Source: Marthasterias glacialis
Taxonomy: Eukaryota; Echinodermata; Asteroidea; Forcipulatida; Asteriidae
Direction: 5' to 3'
DNA length: 64,000 bases
Assembly: GCA_911728455.2 (NCBI GenBank)
Contig: OU452230.1
Span: 5,268,412-5,332,411 of the forward strand
Shown here: in pieces, positions 24,239-35,797 of the stretch
Position numbering within the stretch: the first letter of the stretch is position 1
Layout: each line of letters begins with the position of its first letter
Position numbers and translations under genes: made by a program
Notes under the pieces: generated by a model
What the model was told of the DNA's origin: nothing
The model's input: the letters and a program-made list of their open reading frames with translations, nothing else
Databases searched by the model: none

Positions 24239-24404
24239 GGGCCCAATTTCATGGAGCTGTGTAAGGACAAAAAGTAGCTGAGCACAACAAAATTATGCTT
24301 ACCAGCCAAAATACCATTCCACATGTACAATTTGTGACTGGTATGCTGCTCAATTTTGCTAAGCAGCAAATTATTAAGCAATATTTTCTATGAAATTGAG
24401 GCCT
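24239..24404. mobile_element. GGCCCAATTTCATAGAGC MITE, second adjacent copy
   Basis: It starts GGGCCCAATTTCATGGAGC and ends TATGAAATTGAGGCC. Internal order (AAAAAGTAGCTGAGCACAAC, AAATTATGCTTACCAGCC) is inverted relative to its neighbours. Confidence 0.8.
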
Positions 24405-24592
24405 GGGCCCAGATTTCACGGAGCTGCTTAAGCGAAAAAGTCTTGCTTAACAATTTTTAGCATTAATAGCAGAAAACCAGCCGACAACGGTGCATGTGAT
24501 ATGGTTGGCTTGTAACCTTTTATCTGGTAAGCAAACTTTGTTGTGCTGAGCTACTTTTTGTTGTGCTTAAGCAGCTCTATGAAATAGTGCCC
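24405..24592. mobile_element. GGCCCAATTTCATAGAGC MITE, third adjacent copy
   Basis: It starts GGGCCCAGATTTCACGGAGC and ends AGCTCTATGAAATAGTGCCC. Only a few bases separate it from the preceding copy. Confidence 0.8.
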
Positions 24593-27500
24593 AGGTAGCA
24601 TCTTGGGCTATTAGTTGGATGAGCAGTATCATCCTAACAGAATTTACGCAGACCTTCTTGCGATGATGACTTCTCAGATGTGTTCACAGACGAATATAAT
24701 ACTGTAAAATGAAGTGGAACGACCTCATCTTGTACATCAGCAGACTACATAATTGTTTTGCATGTACCTCTGACAGGACCAGAGTAAATCAGTTTTCTTT
24801 GCGTAGCCCACAGACATTCAGATGTTAAAATTACATCCCACTGCCCCCCCCCCCCTCCTCTTGCTGGAACAAATTCTAATTCCAATCCTGATTGAGAAAA
24901 CAAACACAAAACGTTGCAACAACAGCGTTTTTAGAAATCTGCCTGCCTCTCCTTTGCAAGAGAATGACGGTGTATCGATACACGACCTTTGAGACATTGT
25001 ACTTTAATCCAAGATTGTTCTGCAAATAATTGACCAGCCATTTAGTGAACTTCCTTTCATAAAACATGGAGTGATCTTTGTAGTTTGCCATATATATTTT
25101 TACTGTATTTTTGTACACAAAAGCATGAAATGAATCGTTTTGGGGTCATTTCATTTTGAAAAGTACCATCCCTTTTTATTAGTGTTATGCCAAATGATGT
25201 ACAATGTACTGTTTCAAAACGACTTTTTTTTTCTAATCATTTATTAAATCATATTTAAGGTGAACCTTTGTGCTTGATTTTCTGCATTGACTGTAAAAAC
25301 AAAATATTCCACATAGTGCGTTTGCTCTCTTATCATTATTGAAAACCCATACGCAAAACACAAGAGTTGTAAAAAATCTTGGCAGTCACTGAACTTAGGC
25401 TTGGTGTGTTTACAGATTCTTAGAGGAAACGTTAATAATTAACAGGATATTTGACTAGGGTTGGTTGGCCCTCGGCCAAGACCAAGCTTTCTCTGGCAGA
25501 CGTTTTGCGCCAAATTACCACAAGACAAAAGAGAACGTGGAAACAGAAATCTGTGTCCTGTGTGGTGGGTTTCACAGGGTTGTTCCAAACACTGTGACAC
25601 TCAGTCCTTCCTTGTACATGTATGTTCTTTCTGATTAAACAAACTGCATTAAAGTAACGTGTCCTCAAGGCATACATACATACATACATTCTGACCTACA
25701 TTTTAGGGTTTTGGGAAAAGCAGATTCATTTCAGTTGGCCGGTCTTCAAGGAGAAAACTATTTAGCTAATCTTTGAAGATCAAAAGTTATTAACATCAAA
25801 ATACATAACGTGAACTTGAAAGAAGGGTGTTACTGTGTACAAGGGTTATGGTCATGGTATGTTGTTTACAAAATGGCAACTCTCACTTGTTTGGACTGCT
25901 GTGAGTTATTCAGACATCTATTAATTCCCACAAAAATTGTCACAGAAAACTGTCGGAGGATGGTTGATGCTTATATATATATATATTGTTTTTTTACTCT
26001 AAACTTTTATTCGCTAATTTTGATGTTGTTTTGTTATCAGTGTTAGTTCACCCCTTTTAAGATTGCAATATCTCATCAGAACAATTTTGTGTTGTCATTT
26101 TTGTGATTGCTTTGCTTCGTTTCATTTTGTTTGTTTTGTACTGACATTCATCTTTAAAGAAGAAGAGCCATGCATGATTTAGGCGATGGTTAATTACTCA
26201 CCGAAACCTCAAAGTTTAAGAAGCAACTATTACTAATAATGGCGAAGCACTGGATTGCAGCAGTTTTTTGTTTTTAACCAGACGTCACACTCTCACAAGA
26301 TCAAACTATTTCAACTTGGTTTGCAGCGGTTGGATATCCTGATTCAAAAAGTGTAGTAGAAAGGAAGAAAACAGTCTTATAGTTTGTTGAGCAGTTTAAT
26401 GATCAAAACCAATGCAGCGGACCAACTTCAAATAGATGGTACAACTACAATATTGTGAGACCGTTCATTCCCATCCTTTAGTTTTCAGGAAATATTTTGA
26501 AGATTTCCTCACAATGGGTGCCTACAAAATTGAGGAGAGAGTATGCTGCTTGAAGTAGCAATGTACATGTATGTATTTTTATGCCTTTGAAATACCATTT
26601 GCTGGGAACTTTTCCAGTTTGACACAATTCCGTCACTTCGTATTTTGTAAACCTGAGGCAAATTGCAACAGGGTTGTTTCTCAGATTGACAGATGTTTTT
26701 ATCCACTTTCAGTCAGTCCGTGAGATTTGGAATATATTCATTAGATTATATTATATGAAATGATGCTGTATTGATTTAACCACCCTGTCAAATTCCACAT
26801 GATTGTTATTCATTGCATCGGGGAATAAAATGAAACGCTTCAAATGTACAGTAAGTTCACTTTGTTAGTTTCAAGTGTTTGTTGAGTGCATTTTGTTTTT
26901 GCTTTTTCATCATTTTATTAAAAATACTAACAACTAAAAAACTAATTTACTCAGTTCAAAAGAATGCACTTCCTCCAGCAGAGGAAAAATCTTTATCTTC
27001 AAGGTCTTTTTCGATTTGGTTTGGATCGTCGTAGCAGTTTTTTTCCGCACAAAAATGTGCCACGGATACAATAATGCAAATTTCAATTAATTTCCTCATG
27101 CCATTTTAATTTCATGAATCATTAGCAACCCCCTTCCCCCAACACCACCTAAAACCCCTAACCACTCCTCCAGTTCAAAACAAAGCTATCACACTGATTC
27201 GGGGGGAGGTGGGGGGGGGTGGGGTCCTTCACCAAACTCCGTACAAACCCCACAAGTAGCAGGCTACTGAATGTTGACCCCTCCCTTGGTTGAGAAACAT
27301 GTTTTTTTATCACTTTGGCCTGGAGCCAGGAAGTTTGGCAGGCAGGTTTGGGATCTTGTATTATTCAGTTCAGCAATGAGACCCACAAAGAAAGACACAA
27401 ACAAGATATTGGTGGCCGGGATATTGTAATTTTACACATCCTTGTTTGTGTCGTGGTTTGTTTGACAGGAACATCTTCAGTATGTTTTCTTTTTTTTTAT

Positions 27501-27927
27501 ATATGTATAGGGCTGGGTTGATTTTCAGACTGAAAGGTCTCTGGCCTGTGTGGATCTCTTGACATGATCAAATTAAAAGAACTGGCCATTATTGAGTTGA
27601 GTGTGATTGTTTGTGTTTAAATCGGTTTCGATGACTGTCCATTTTGTTTGGCTCTCTCGTTTTAGTGTTTTGCTTTTTTGCATTGCATTCTTCTGGGAGG
27701 TTTTAGTCTTGTTATTGTCTCGTTGTCTGGATGGATTTGTACTTGTTTCATTCCATAATTAATGAAAGACGGTAATTTAAGATTGTAACATTTATGCACG
27801 GAAATTACTTGTACAAAGATAGTTTCATCTAGTTTGTTTTTCAAGCTACGGTGGCTCAGCCATATCATGTTTATCCATGAGTAGGAAATATTAAAGCACA
27901 CTATTAGTTAGAATAGTATTCAGGGAG
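24593..27927. other. Intronic, no gene seen
   Basis: A C run lies at about 24845-24856, short ACATACAT repeats at about 25673-25688, a TATATA run at about 25973-25986 and G/C runs at 27130-27225. No exon or dispersed element was recognised. Confidence 0.4.
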
Positions 27928-28430
27928 GGGAAATTTCAGACTTTTTATCAGAATTCTGACATTTTTTTAAATATCTGGTGAAAACAAAATTTGCTGTTGT
28001 TTTTTTCAGATATAAAGCAAACGTCCTCTTCGGTGTGCTTTGATAGCACTGCTCGGATACTGTTCCCAAAGGTTTCTTTGAATCTGTGGCCCTTTTTAAA
28101 AAACCACAGCTTCGGCTTGGGCTCCATTTGCCTGTTTGAAGCTCTGTCTAAAATGCGCATGTTTTCTGAATAAGGCCGTGTCCCAATTGCCGGCTATGGC
28201 TACAGTTGTTGCTAGATCGCCTCATCATGCATTGAAGTATAGGACGTCCATAGCAACACCCTTAGCAACAGCTGTAGCCGTAGCCGTCAATTCGGATACG
28301 GCCTATTTGACCAAGCCCAAGCCATGGTTTCAGGCTTACCTCCAGGGGTTAGCTACCAAGAGGTGAAAAGATGATCATTTCAACATACTTCCTAAAATTT
28401 GGATCTTAGTTTCAGACCCCGATCTCTAAA
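27928..28430 (+). repeat. Dispersed repeat related to 10566-10800, interrupted
   Basis: GAAATTTCAGACTTTTTATC, GGTGAAAACAAAATTTGC, TACTGTTCCCAAAGG and TTAGTTTCAGACC follow the same order as in the other copy. A separate MITE (28173-28304) sits inside it. Confidence 0.55.
28173..28304 (+). mobile_element. MITE, AGGCCGTGTCC-end family, copy 2 (nested)
   Basis: AGGCCGTGTCCCAATTGCCG at the left is mirrored by GAATT/CGGATACGGCCT at the right, with about 28 of 33 positions pairing across the arms (GGCTATGGCTACAG and CTGTAGCCGTAGCC). It interrupts the repeat at 27928. Confidence 0.75.
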
Positions 28431-28750
28431 ACGAAAAACTTGTATTAGCCATTTTTGTTGGGAGGAAATTATTGTTATTATTTATTATTATTTATTTGAC
28501 CTCGACAAACTTAAGATATAATGATCAACAGAGCAACATTGTGGAAGAAGAGTACACAATTAAATGTTACAACGGAACAAGTACATGAACATTTAAGAAA
28601 AATTAAGTAAAATCAGTCAACAAATAAGTGATTAAATAAATAATTAATAAATACATACAAAATAAAAAGTAGGGTACAACTAAGGGGGAAGAAACAGGAA
28701 CTAGAGGGCAGAAACAGGATCAATACCATCTTCTTTCACTCGAGAAGCCA
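28431..28750. other. AT-rich intronic spacer
   Basis: Short TTATTATTATTT runs lie at about 28470-28497. No gene. Confidence 0.4.
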
Positions 28751-28943
28751 GGACCCAATTTCATAGAGCTGCTTAAGCACAAAAAGTAGCTAAGCACAAC
28801 AAAATTATGCTTTCCAGAATAAGGTTACCAGCCAAAATACCATGTCACATGTACAAACTGCGACTGGTATCCTGCTTATTTTTGCTAAGCAGAATTTTTG
28901 AAGCACTATTTTCTGCTTAAGTAGGTCTTTTAAATTGGGACCT
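28751..28943. mobile_element. GGCCCAATTTCATAGAGC MITE, separate intronic copy
   Basis: GGACCCAATTTCATAGAGCT with GCTTAAGCAC at the left; CTGCTTAAGTAGGTC and AAATTGGGACC at the right. The middle matches the copy at 24239 (AGCTAAGCACAACAAAATTA, CCAGCCAAAATACCA). Confidence 0.8.
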
Positions 28944-30441
28944 GGTTGATACTCAGGAGGAAAGTGAAGTCATGGGGAATTTCGCGCCCCGAGTACGTGG
29001 AGAAGGGATTTACCCGGTTGAACTTTTGGGAGTATATGTTGCCAGGGATCTCCTCTTGGGATGTCTCAGTTTGCTTTTCTTATTGACACTGCGTTCAGTA
29101 TCCACATGCCATTATTGTATAATCCATCGTGGGGTTTTTGGAAGACTACACTCATTTCCACACTTTCCACTAAACACACCATACAAACAACCTGTGAAAA
29201 CATAAAAACAGTTTGTTTTGTCAGAGTTTTTGTGCACGCTTCATATTTGGCTCACATCTCGATCGCAGTGATCAGAATGAGCGGAGGTGATTTGTGGAGT
29301 CCTCAAATGCTATTTTCCTGGGCTTTGACAGTCTTTCAGACAGAGATATTTCTCTAGAGAATGGGTATTGGCAAGAAGGTTATAATCAGTGAGGTCTCAG
29401 AATCATTCCCCCCCCCCCTTAACATCCTGTACTCTGTCTTTGAAGCTTATGACCAGATCTTACGCAGAAAAAAAATGCAACGGATTTCTTTGTTTAAGGA
29501 TTTTTTTGCCTCGTTTTTTTGAAAGGTAAATAACCATCAGCAATCGACTACCAAACATGTCACTGTCTAGTGTTATACGGACATGTAGTCTTCCTATTTT
29601 AATCAGATTTCTTGCTTGTTTTTGGATTTTTTGTTTTCTTCACAATTTTCTTTACCCACATAAACCCTATCGCTTTTGGCCCTCCTAGGTCAAATGTCAA
29701 AGTTGTTAACGCTCAAACAATAGAAATGGTGTCCAGATGATAATGCAAGAAGGACTTTGTATATATCAATTCCAAACTTCTTGTTTGGCTCAGTCTTGGG
29801 ATCCCTAAGAAGCCTATTGGACTCCTTTATGGAATTGTCATAACTTGGCACCTTTCAACCATGAATCACTAATACAGTGAACACGTATTCATGTATTAAT
29901 CTCAAAGAATGAGATTTATCTTAATGGGGTATTTGTGTTTGTCGAAACATCTTTTCTTGTTGTTTTTTTTTCAATTTTCTTTACCTAAATAAAACCATGT
30001 TATTAAATTGTTGCCCATCTTAGCCCTGCAATGTGTATCGACATTATAAAGGTTGTTCCTTTACTGGTACTGTAGATAAATTTTCCTCTTTTTTTTTTTT
30101 TACCAAGGGTAAAATATCATGCTTAGTGAGGGGATCAGGTGAGCTGAGTGGTTTCTTTCCCTGCCTTTCACCTCTGTGGACCCCCAGTTCCAATCCCCAG
30201 GTCAGACCGGAGCCTTGCAAGTGGATTGGGTTTTCAGTCCCTACCTGTTTGCGTGGGGTTTTCCCCCATTTGGGGTTTTCCTTCCACATCTAAAGCTTAC
30301 CATTTCTTCTGGTTTCCTATTCACCATCCTGTTATTGGCACTACCTGTTGGATATGTAATAAAAAATAGTAACTAAATACCAATTTAATTTAGTCAAATC
30401 TGAACTGATCATTTGTCCATCAGAATGCACCCATAGAACAA
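28944..30441. other. Intronic, no gene seen
   Basis: A C run lies at 29408-29418. The overlapping frames at 30033-30376 on both strands have no domain or splice support. Confidence 0.4.
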
Positions 30442-30630
30442 TAGTCTTGTGGACAAGTCGTGAAATGGTTGTCGTGGTGATAGCACACCGGCTCTCACTC
30501 GACTATATTCTCGCGAGACTGCTGCTCTCGTGAGACTTCGGCTGAAATGGGGCAGTAGTCGGGAGCCAGCAATATAATTACATGAGAGCCATTACCGAGA
30601 CAAACGATTAACGACTTGTCCACAAGTCTA
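30442..30630. mobile_element. MITE with TAGTCTTGTGGACAAGTCGT ends
   Basis: Left TAGTCTTGTGGACAAGTCGT and right ACGACTTGTCCACAAGTCTA pair at 19 of 20 positions. Both outer ends are TA, compatible with a TA target duplication. The 189-bp interior has a second symmetric zone (TCGACTATATTCTCGCGAGA; CAGTAGTCGGGAGCC). Confidence 0.75.
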
Positions 30631-31056
30631 ATTGAACAACAAAGTTCATGTAGCTCTCATCATACTCTTGTATTGAGTCACATTTGACCAAACAAACATC
30701 GATGCATAACCAATTACCGCATCTGTTGATTGGTACTAGTTGGTTTTATTAATCAGGTTGCAGTTAATGATAACTGAAAGGAAATTCAAGTTAATAGTTC
30801 AATTATCTTACTTACCCACAAAATGATTTTCTTGGAAAGAACAAGCATTATTTCCTGTGAAAAAAATTACAGTGTTTTTGACTCCTCGGGTAAAAGTTAC
30901 CAAGACATTGATAGATGTACATACATTCAAAGGAGGATGTTATCGACATGATCTAAACTGATTTCCGAATTGTTGGCCCTTAGAAAGAAATGTGTTATTT
31001 ATTTTGGGTTTTACCCTACACCAATGTGTGATAACCACTGTATAGACCCAATTCAC

Positions 31057-31092
<36 letters not shown>

Positions 31093-31447
31093 GTAATAAA
31101 TAAATAGTTCAGCGCTGGTATCTAGAAAGACTATTCACTGCACTCTAGGACCCAGGGAAATATTTTCCAGCAAGGTATTCAGAGTTACTTTCTTTTTGAA
31201 GTATGAGACCTACTCATTTACATAGCACCATGTAACGGTTTACAAGGTGCTGTGGCGCAATCTGCAGCCGATCAAACCAGGAACACTGGGGCGAACACCT
31301 TCTCTTTTCGATAAGTGCACTGGGTTCTGTTACGTGCATTACACAACACACGGGACCTACGGCTTTACGTCCCATCCAAGGATGCAGCAATAATGGTTAA
31401 GTGTCTTGCTTAAGGACACAAGTGTCATGACACGTGATGTCATCATC
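30631..31447. repeat. Composite: SINE-tail fragment, ATA array and GGACACAAGTGTCA repeat
   Basis: ACACCAATGTGTGATAACCA (about 31018) is a tail of the GTGTGATAAGCACTG family. (ATA)n of about 12 units lies at 31057-31092. From about 31130 to 31440, a repeat with GGGACCTACGGCTTTACGTC and AAGGACACAAGTGTCATGAC matches fragments at 8786 and, inverted, at 41041. Confidence 0.45.
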
Positions 31448-31900
31448 ACAATAATTTTGGTTGCGCCATTTTGAAAGTCAATGTCTGTGTGCGAAAATGC
31501 AGTGTAGTGCGCATTTTAGGCGACCCTGCGTTTCCACGCTTACCTATTGACTTCCAAAATGGTGAGCATGGCACAGTCGCATCGTGGGACGCGCGTGCAA
31601 GGGGTCAATATTCAGTGCTTAACCCTCTTCCCCTCCCCCACCCAAGTGTTGCGGGGGGGGGGAATCCACAGGCATACTACTTGAGTGGGATTTGAACCCA
31701 CAACCCCAGCCATACTACAATAATCTTGGTTGCGCCATTTTGGAAGTCAATGTCCGTGTGCGAAAATGTAGTGTAGTGCGCATTTTAGGCGTGGCACGGT
31801 TGCCGCGTGTGACGTACATGCAAGGGGTCAATACTCAGTGCTTAACCCGTTCCCCCCCCCCCCCCCCCCCCCCCCCGACTAGACCATCTAGCTTGCCACA
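31448..31900 (+). repeat. Tandem duplication, offset 269 bp
   Basis: ACAATAATTTTGGTTGCGCC at 31448 recurs as ACAATAATCTTGGTTGCGCC at 31717, and both copies share GCGAAAATG(C/T)AGTGTAGTGC and GCAAGGGGTCAATA. The first copy ends in a poly-C/poly-G patch, the second in a long C run (about 31852-31876). Confidence 0.75.
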
Positions 31901-33174
31901 TAGGCTAGTTCAAAAGCCTGTAATTAAGCTGTGGGCACCGAAACAATTGAAGTAACAATTGCATCATGGATAAAGAATAAGATTGTCAATATGTCATGCC
32001 TGTTGAAGGTAGTGAGTGGTATCACTGAAGACAAAGATGAAGCCATTTGTGAAGAAACCATGTAGGGTATATCATTTTATTTATTTTTATTTATTTATTT
32101 TTTTAAGATAAGCAAATTACAGTCCAAAAGCCAAAGATTTCATATCCAATTCATGGATTTTTGACTAGTAACTTGTGTCTATTCACAATCTTTATAAAAA
32201 AAATTGAGGAATAAATCAACTTCTTATTTGAAGCAAAACAAAAACAAAAGCGTTAGTATTATAATATAAACACATACTTTCCAATCTTGTTTTTCTGTGC
32301 CCTGCCATAAATACCAGAAGTACTGGAACTGTCAAACTTGTGAGACTGCCTTGGACTTTGGGCTTCTGGCTGTGTGGCTAGAATCAACCCGGTGGTCTGT
32401 CAGCGCACTGGCAAACAAAAACAAGCCATCCATACCAGGAAGGTCATGGAAATTCCAGGCTGCAAAACTGGAGCTAAAAATAGTCCCCTAAAAACAAATT
32501 ATTGTATAACCTCAACAAAAAAAAGAAACAATAAGGAAATGATTTATGTCTATGGCTGGAGTGGATATCATCAGTGATTGAATTGTTTGACCATGACCCA
32601 CACATTTAACCATTTGTTATTTGTCCATTATGTAAGCCCCCCTAGTAATATAATTGGATATAATTTAAACGTTTATTTTTTAAAGCAGAAATCGAACCGA
32701 TGAGCAAAAGACATTTACTGTCAAGACAGCAATTGGTTTATTTACTCAATGAAACGCACCCTGTTGAACAAAAATAGTAATTTACATTTATTAATATGTA
32801 TTGCAAAACCCTTTTAGTCAATTACGCATACTAAACCATCTGTGACAAATAGCACAGGACCTTCATTATGTTGTTTACGTTTGAAGTTCCCAGACATAGG
32901 GTCATTCCTGTGACATAGTTAATCAATCTCACAAGAAAAGATCCATTTTGAAATTTAAAGGGGGGGGGGGTTCAATTTTATACGAAGTAAAAGTTACATA
33001 TACACTAAGCTTAGTTGAGCTGATGACCTGTATTGAACTTCCTATGTTTTGCGGGTTTCCAGAGTTTGAAGTGCCAAATTTAAAATGGTAATCTGCAAAA
33101 CGTGCTTAAATTTGTGTGCTAAGTACCCTTAAACAAAAAATTATAATAAATCTTATTATAATTTTTATTATTAT
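31901..33174. other. Intronic, no gene seen
   Basis: TTTATTTATTT runs lie at about 32077-32105 and a G run at 32961-32970. The frames at 32297-32577 are unrecognised. Confidence 0.4.
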
Positions 33175-34508
33175 TAACCTTACTAGATTGTATCTCCACC
33201 ATGCAAAGTTTCAAATACTACTCATGTACATGGTGTAAATGCAAACTTTACTAGGATGTATCTCCACCATGCAAAGTTTCAAATCCTACTCATGTACATG
33301 GTGTCACTGCAAACCTTACTAGATTGTATTTCCACAATGCAAAGTTTCAAATCCTACTCATGTACATGGTGTAACTGCAAACCTTACTAGATTGTATCTC
33401 CACCATGCAAAGTTTCAAATCCTACTCATGTACATGGTGTTACTGCAAACCTGACTAGATTGTATCTCCACCATGCAAAGTTTCAAATCCTACTCATGTA
33501 CATGGTGTTACTGCAAACCTTACTAGATTTCATCTCCACTATGCAAAGTTTCAATTCCTACTCATGTACATGGTGTTACTGCAAACCTTACTAGATTGTA
33601 TCTCCACCATGCAAAGTTTCAAATCCTACTCATGTACATGGTGTTACTGCAAACCTTACCAGATTTCATCTCCACTATGCAAAGTTTCAAATCCTACTCA
33701 TGTACATGGTGTCACTGCAAACCTTACTAGATTTCATCTCCACTATGCAAAGTTTCAAATCCTACTCATGTACATGGTGTTACTGCAAACCTTACTAGAT
33801 TGTATCTCCACCTTGCAAAGTTTCAAATCCTACTCATGTACATGGTGTTACCACAAATCTTAATAGGTTGTATCTCCACCATGCAAAGTTTCAAATCCTA
33901 CTCATGTACATGGTGTTACTGCAAACCTTACCAGATTTCATCTCCATCAGCAAAGTTTCAAATCCTACTCATGTACATGGTGTCACTGCAAACCTTACTA
34001 GATTGTATCTCCACCATGCAAAGTTTCAAATCCTACTCATGTACATGGTGTTACTGCAAACCTTACTAGATTGTATCTCCACCTTGCAAAGTTTCAATTC
34101 CTACTCATGTACATGGTGTTACCACAAACCTTAATAGGTTGTATCTCCACCATGCAAAGTTTCAAATCCTACTCATGTACATGGTGTTACTGCAAACCTT
34201 ACCAGATTTCATCTCCACTATGCAAAGTTTCAAATCCTACTCATGTACATGGTGTCACTGCAAACCTGACTAGATTGTATCTCCACCATGCAAAGTTTCA
34301 AATCCTACTCATGTACATGGTGTTACTGCAAACCTTACTAGATTGTATCTCCACCTTGCAAAGTTTCAAATCCTACTCATGTACATGGTGTTACCACAAA
34401 CCTTAATAGGTTGTATCTCCACCATGCAAAGTTTCAAATCCTACTCATGTACATGGTGTTACCACAAAGCTTAATAGATTGTATCTCCACCATGCAAAGT
34501 TTCAATAC
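33175..34508 (+). repeat. 68-bp minisatellite, about 19.6 units, with four-unit higher-order period
   Basis: The unit reads CCTTACTAGATTGTATCTCC, then ACCATGCAAAGTTTCAAATC and CTACTCATGTACATGGTGTT, then ACTGCAAA. It repeats every 68 bases (one unit is 67). Variant units recur in a fixed order: A (CACCTTGC ... ACCACAAA), B (TTAATAGGTTGT), C (ACCAGATTTCATC ... TCACTGC), D (the common type). The blocks 33787-34057 and 34058-34329 repeat this ABCD order, with A-B again at 34330-34465. Each unit holds the palindrome CATGTACATG. Because 68 is not a multiple of 3, the open frames through it are artefacts. Confidence 0.95.
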
Positions 34509-34723
34509 CCACTTCCATTAATATCAGAATATTGACCCTTTGTACTGACGTTACTTGAGAGACATGTAAAGATATGATGCATGTTAGTCATTCAAAACAA
34601 GGGAGCTGAATCTTAAAATGGCGCAACAAAGATTTGTTGTGTGATGACGTCAAGTGAATTTGATAAATAGGCACATAAATGACCAAAAAGCTATAATTTC
34701 GCACGCGGGTGTTCTTAACATAG
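34509..34723. other. Intronic spacer
   Basis: The only notable motif is a TGACGTCA at 34644-34651. No gene. Confidence 0.4.
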
Positions 34724-35531
34724 AGCAAGTTCGATCAAGGACCATAGTTAACCATAGTTCGACTGACTCTGATCGAACTCACACTAGTCAACAGTGGTTG
34801 GACCAATCTAGTCGACTACTCACGACCAGCCTATCGAGGTGTCGCATCACTGCTTACCAAAAGCCATTTCATAAGCACAGTGCAGAGGGGACCAGTTATC
34901 AGCAATGAGTGATAACGCTGATTTCGCAATTTTGCGTTGACATAGCCTTGCTATCATGGGCAGCACGCCGTATCGATACCTCTCGTCACTGACCCCTGGT
35001 AGGGATGTACTGAAAAACAACGCTGATTGGCTCCCAAAAGTGACTGCTTTGCGCGCACGCTTGTTAGAAACTTTTGAGCACTTGTAGGGCGCGTGTCCAA
35101 ATGAATACGCACGTGTCAAAATGCAACTATTTTGACGCGATTACATTTCAAATGAATCAGGTTTTTACACGGTCACCCTAAACTACGTACAGTCATACAT
35201 GTCCAAAATCAATGAAGAATGAGAGGGGACCAGTCGCTCTATGACTTGATGCCTCTTTTGCGGGCTACCATACGCGTACGTAGAGTGGATCGGCCACAGG
35301 CCTAATTGAAACGTGCCATATACTGGCACATTTTAATCAACCATTTCCAGGGGTTATGAGCGAGCGAGGCATGATGGGAAAAATGGCGCCATGAGATCGA
35401 CCGACCCTGGGAATGAGGTTGGCGTTGATGTGACATGACTAGAGTCGTCCACACTTCAACTTCAGTGCGCATGCACTACGTACGTCATTAACCAACCACT
35501 AGTTAACCATTGGTCCTTGATCGACCTTGCT
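34724..35531. mobile_element. Non-autonomous DNA element, 808 bp, AGCAAGTTCGATCAAGGACC ends
   Basis: Left AGCAAGTTCGATCAAGGACC, continuing AT(A)GTTAACCA, is mirrored at the right by GGTCCTTGATCGACCTTGCT, about 31 of 37 positions in all. The interior is CpG-richer than the surroundings and has no convincing transposase. A minus-strand frame of 90 codons (34847-35119) is unrecognised. No clear target duplication was seen. Confidence 0.65.
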
Positions 35532-35635
35532 GTTGCATGATAGGTTTGCAGTAACTTCTCAGAAAGCAAGCTCAGCACATCCATAATGAATGATTATGAA
35601 CAGATAACTCAAAATAAGTCAAATGTGCCAGTTAA

Positions 35636-35797
35636 TGCCTGATACTTCTTTCTTGCAAGGGCAATGCAGATTGTTTCTTTTGAAAGGGCACCTCTTTGAG
35701 GGATCTTTGAATCTCTACTGGATCATTTCAAGGGGCACCAAGGCACTGACCCAGGGGCATGGAGGCAATCTCACACCTCTGTGAAGTATCAGGCCTG
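35636..35797 (-). mobile_element. MITE, CAGGCCTGATACTTC-end family, copy 4 (inverted)
   Basis: TGCCTGATACTTC at the left and GAAGTATCAGGCCTG at the right. The interior (GGGCACCAAGGCACTGACCC, GGGGCATGGAGGCAAT) is the complement of copy 1. Confidence 0.75.

Noticed and set aside
33564..34406. Four frames encoding repeated MYMVLLQTLLDCIST-like peptides
   Set aside because: They follow the 68-bp minisatellite, which shifts frame every unit. There is no start or splice context and no sign of frame conservation.
33175..34508. Possible CRISPR array
   Set aside because: The units repeat along their whole length with no unique spacers, and the window is eukaryotic.
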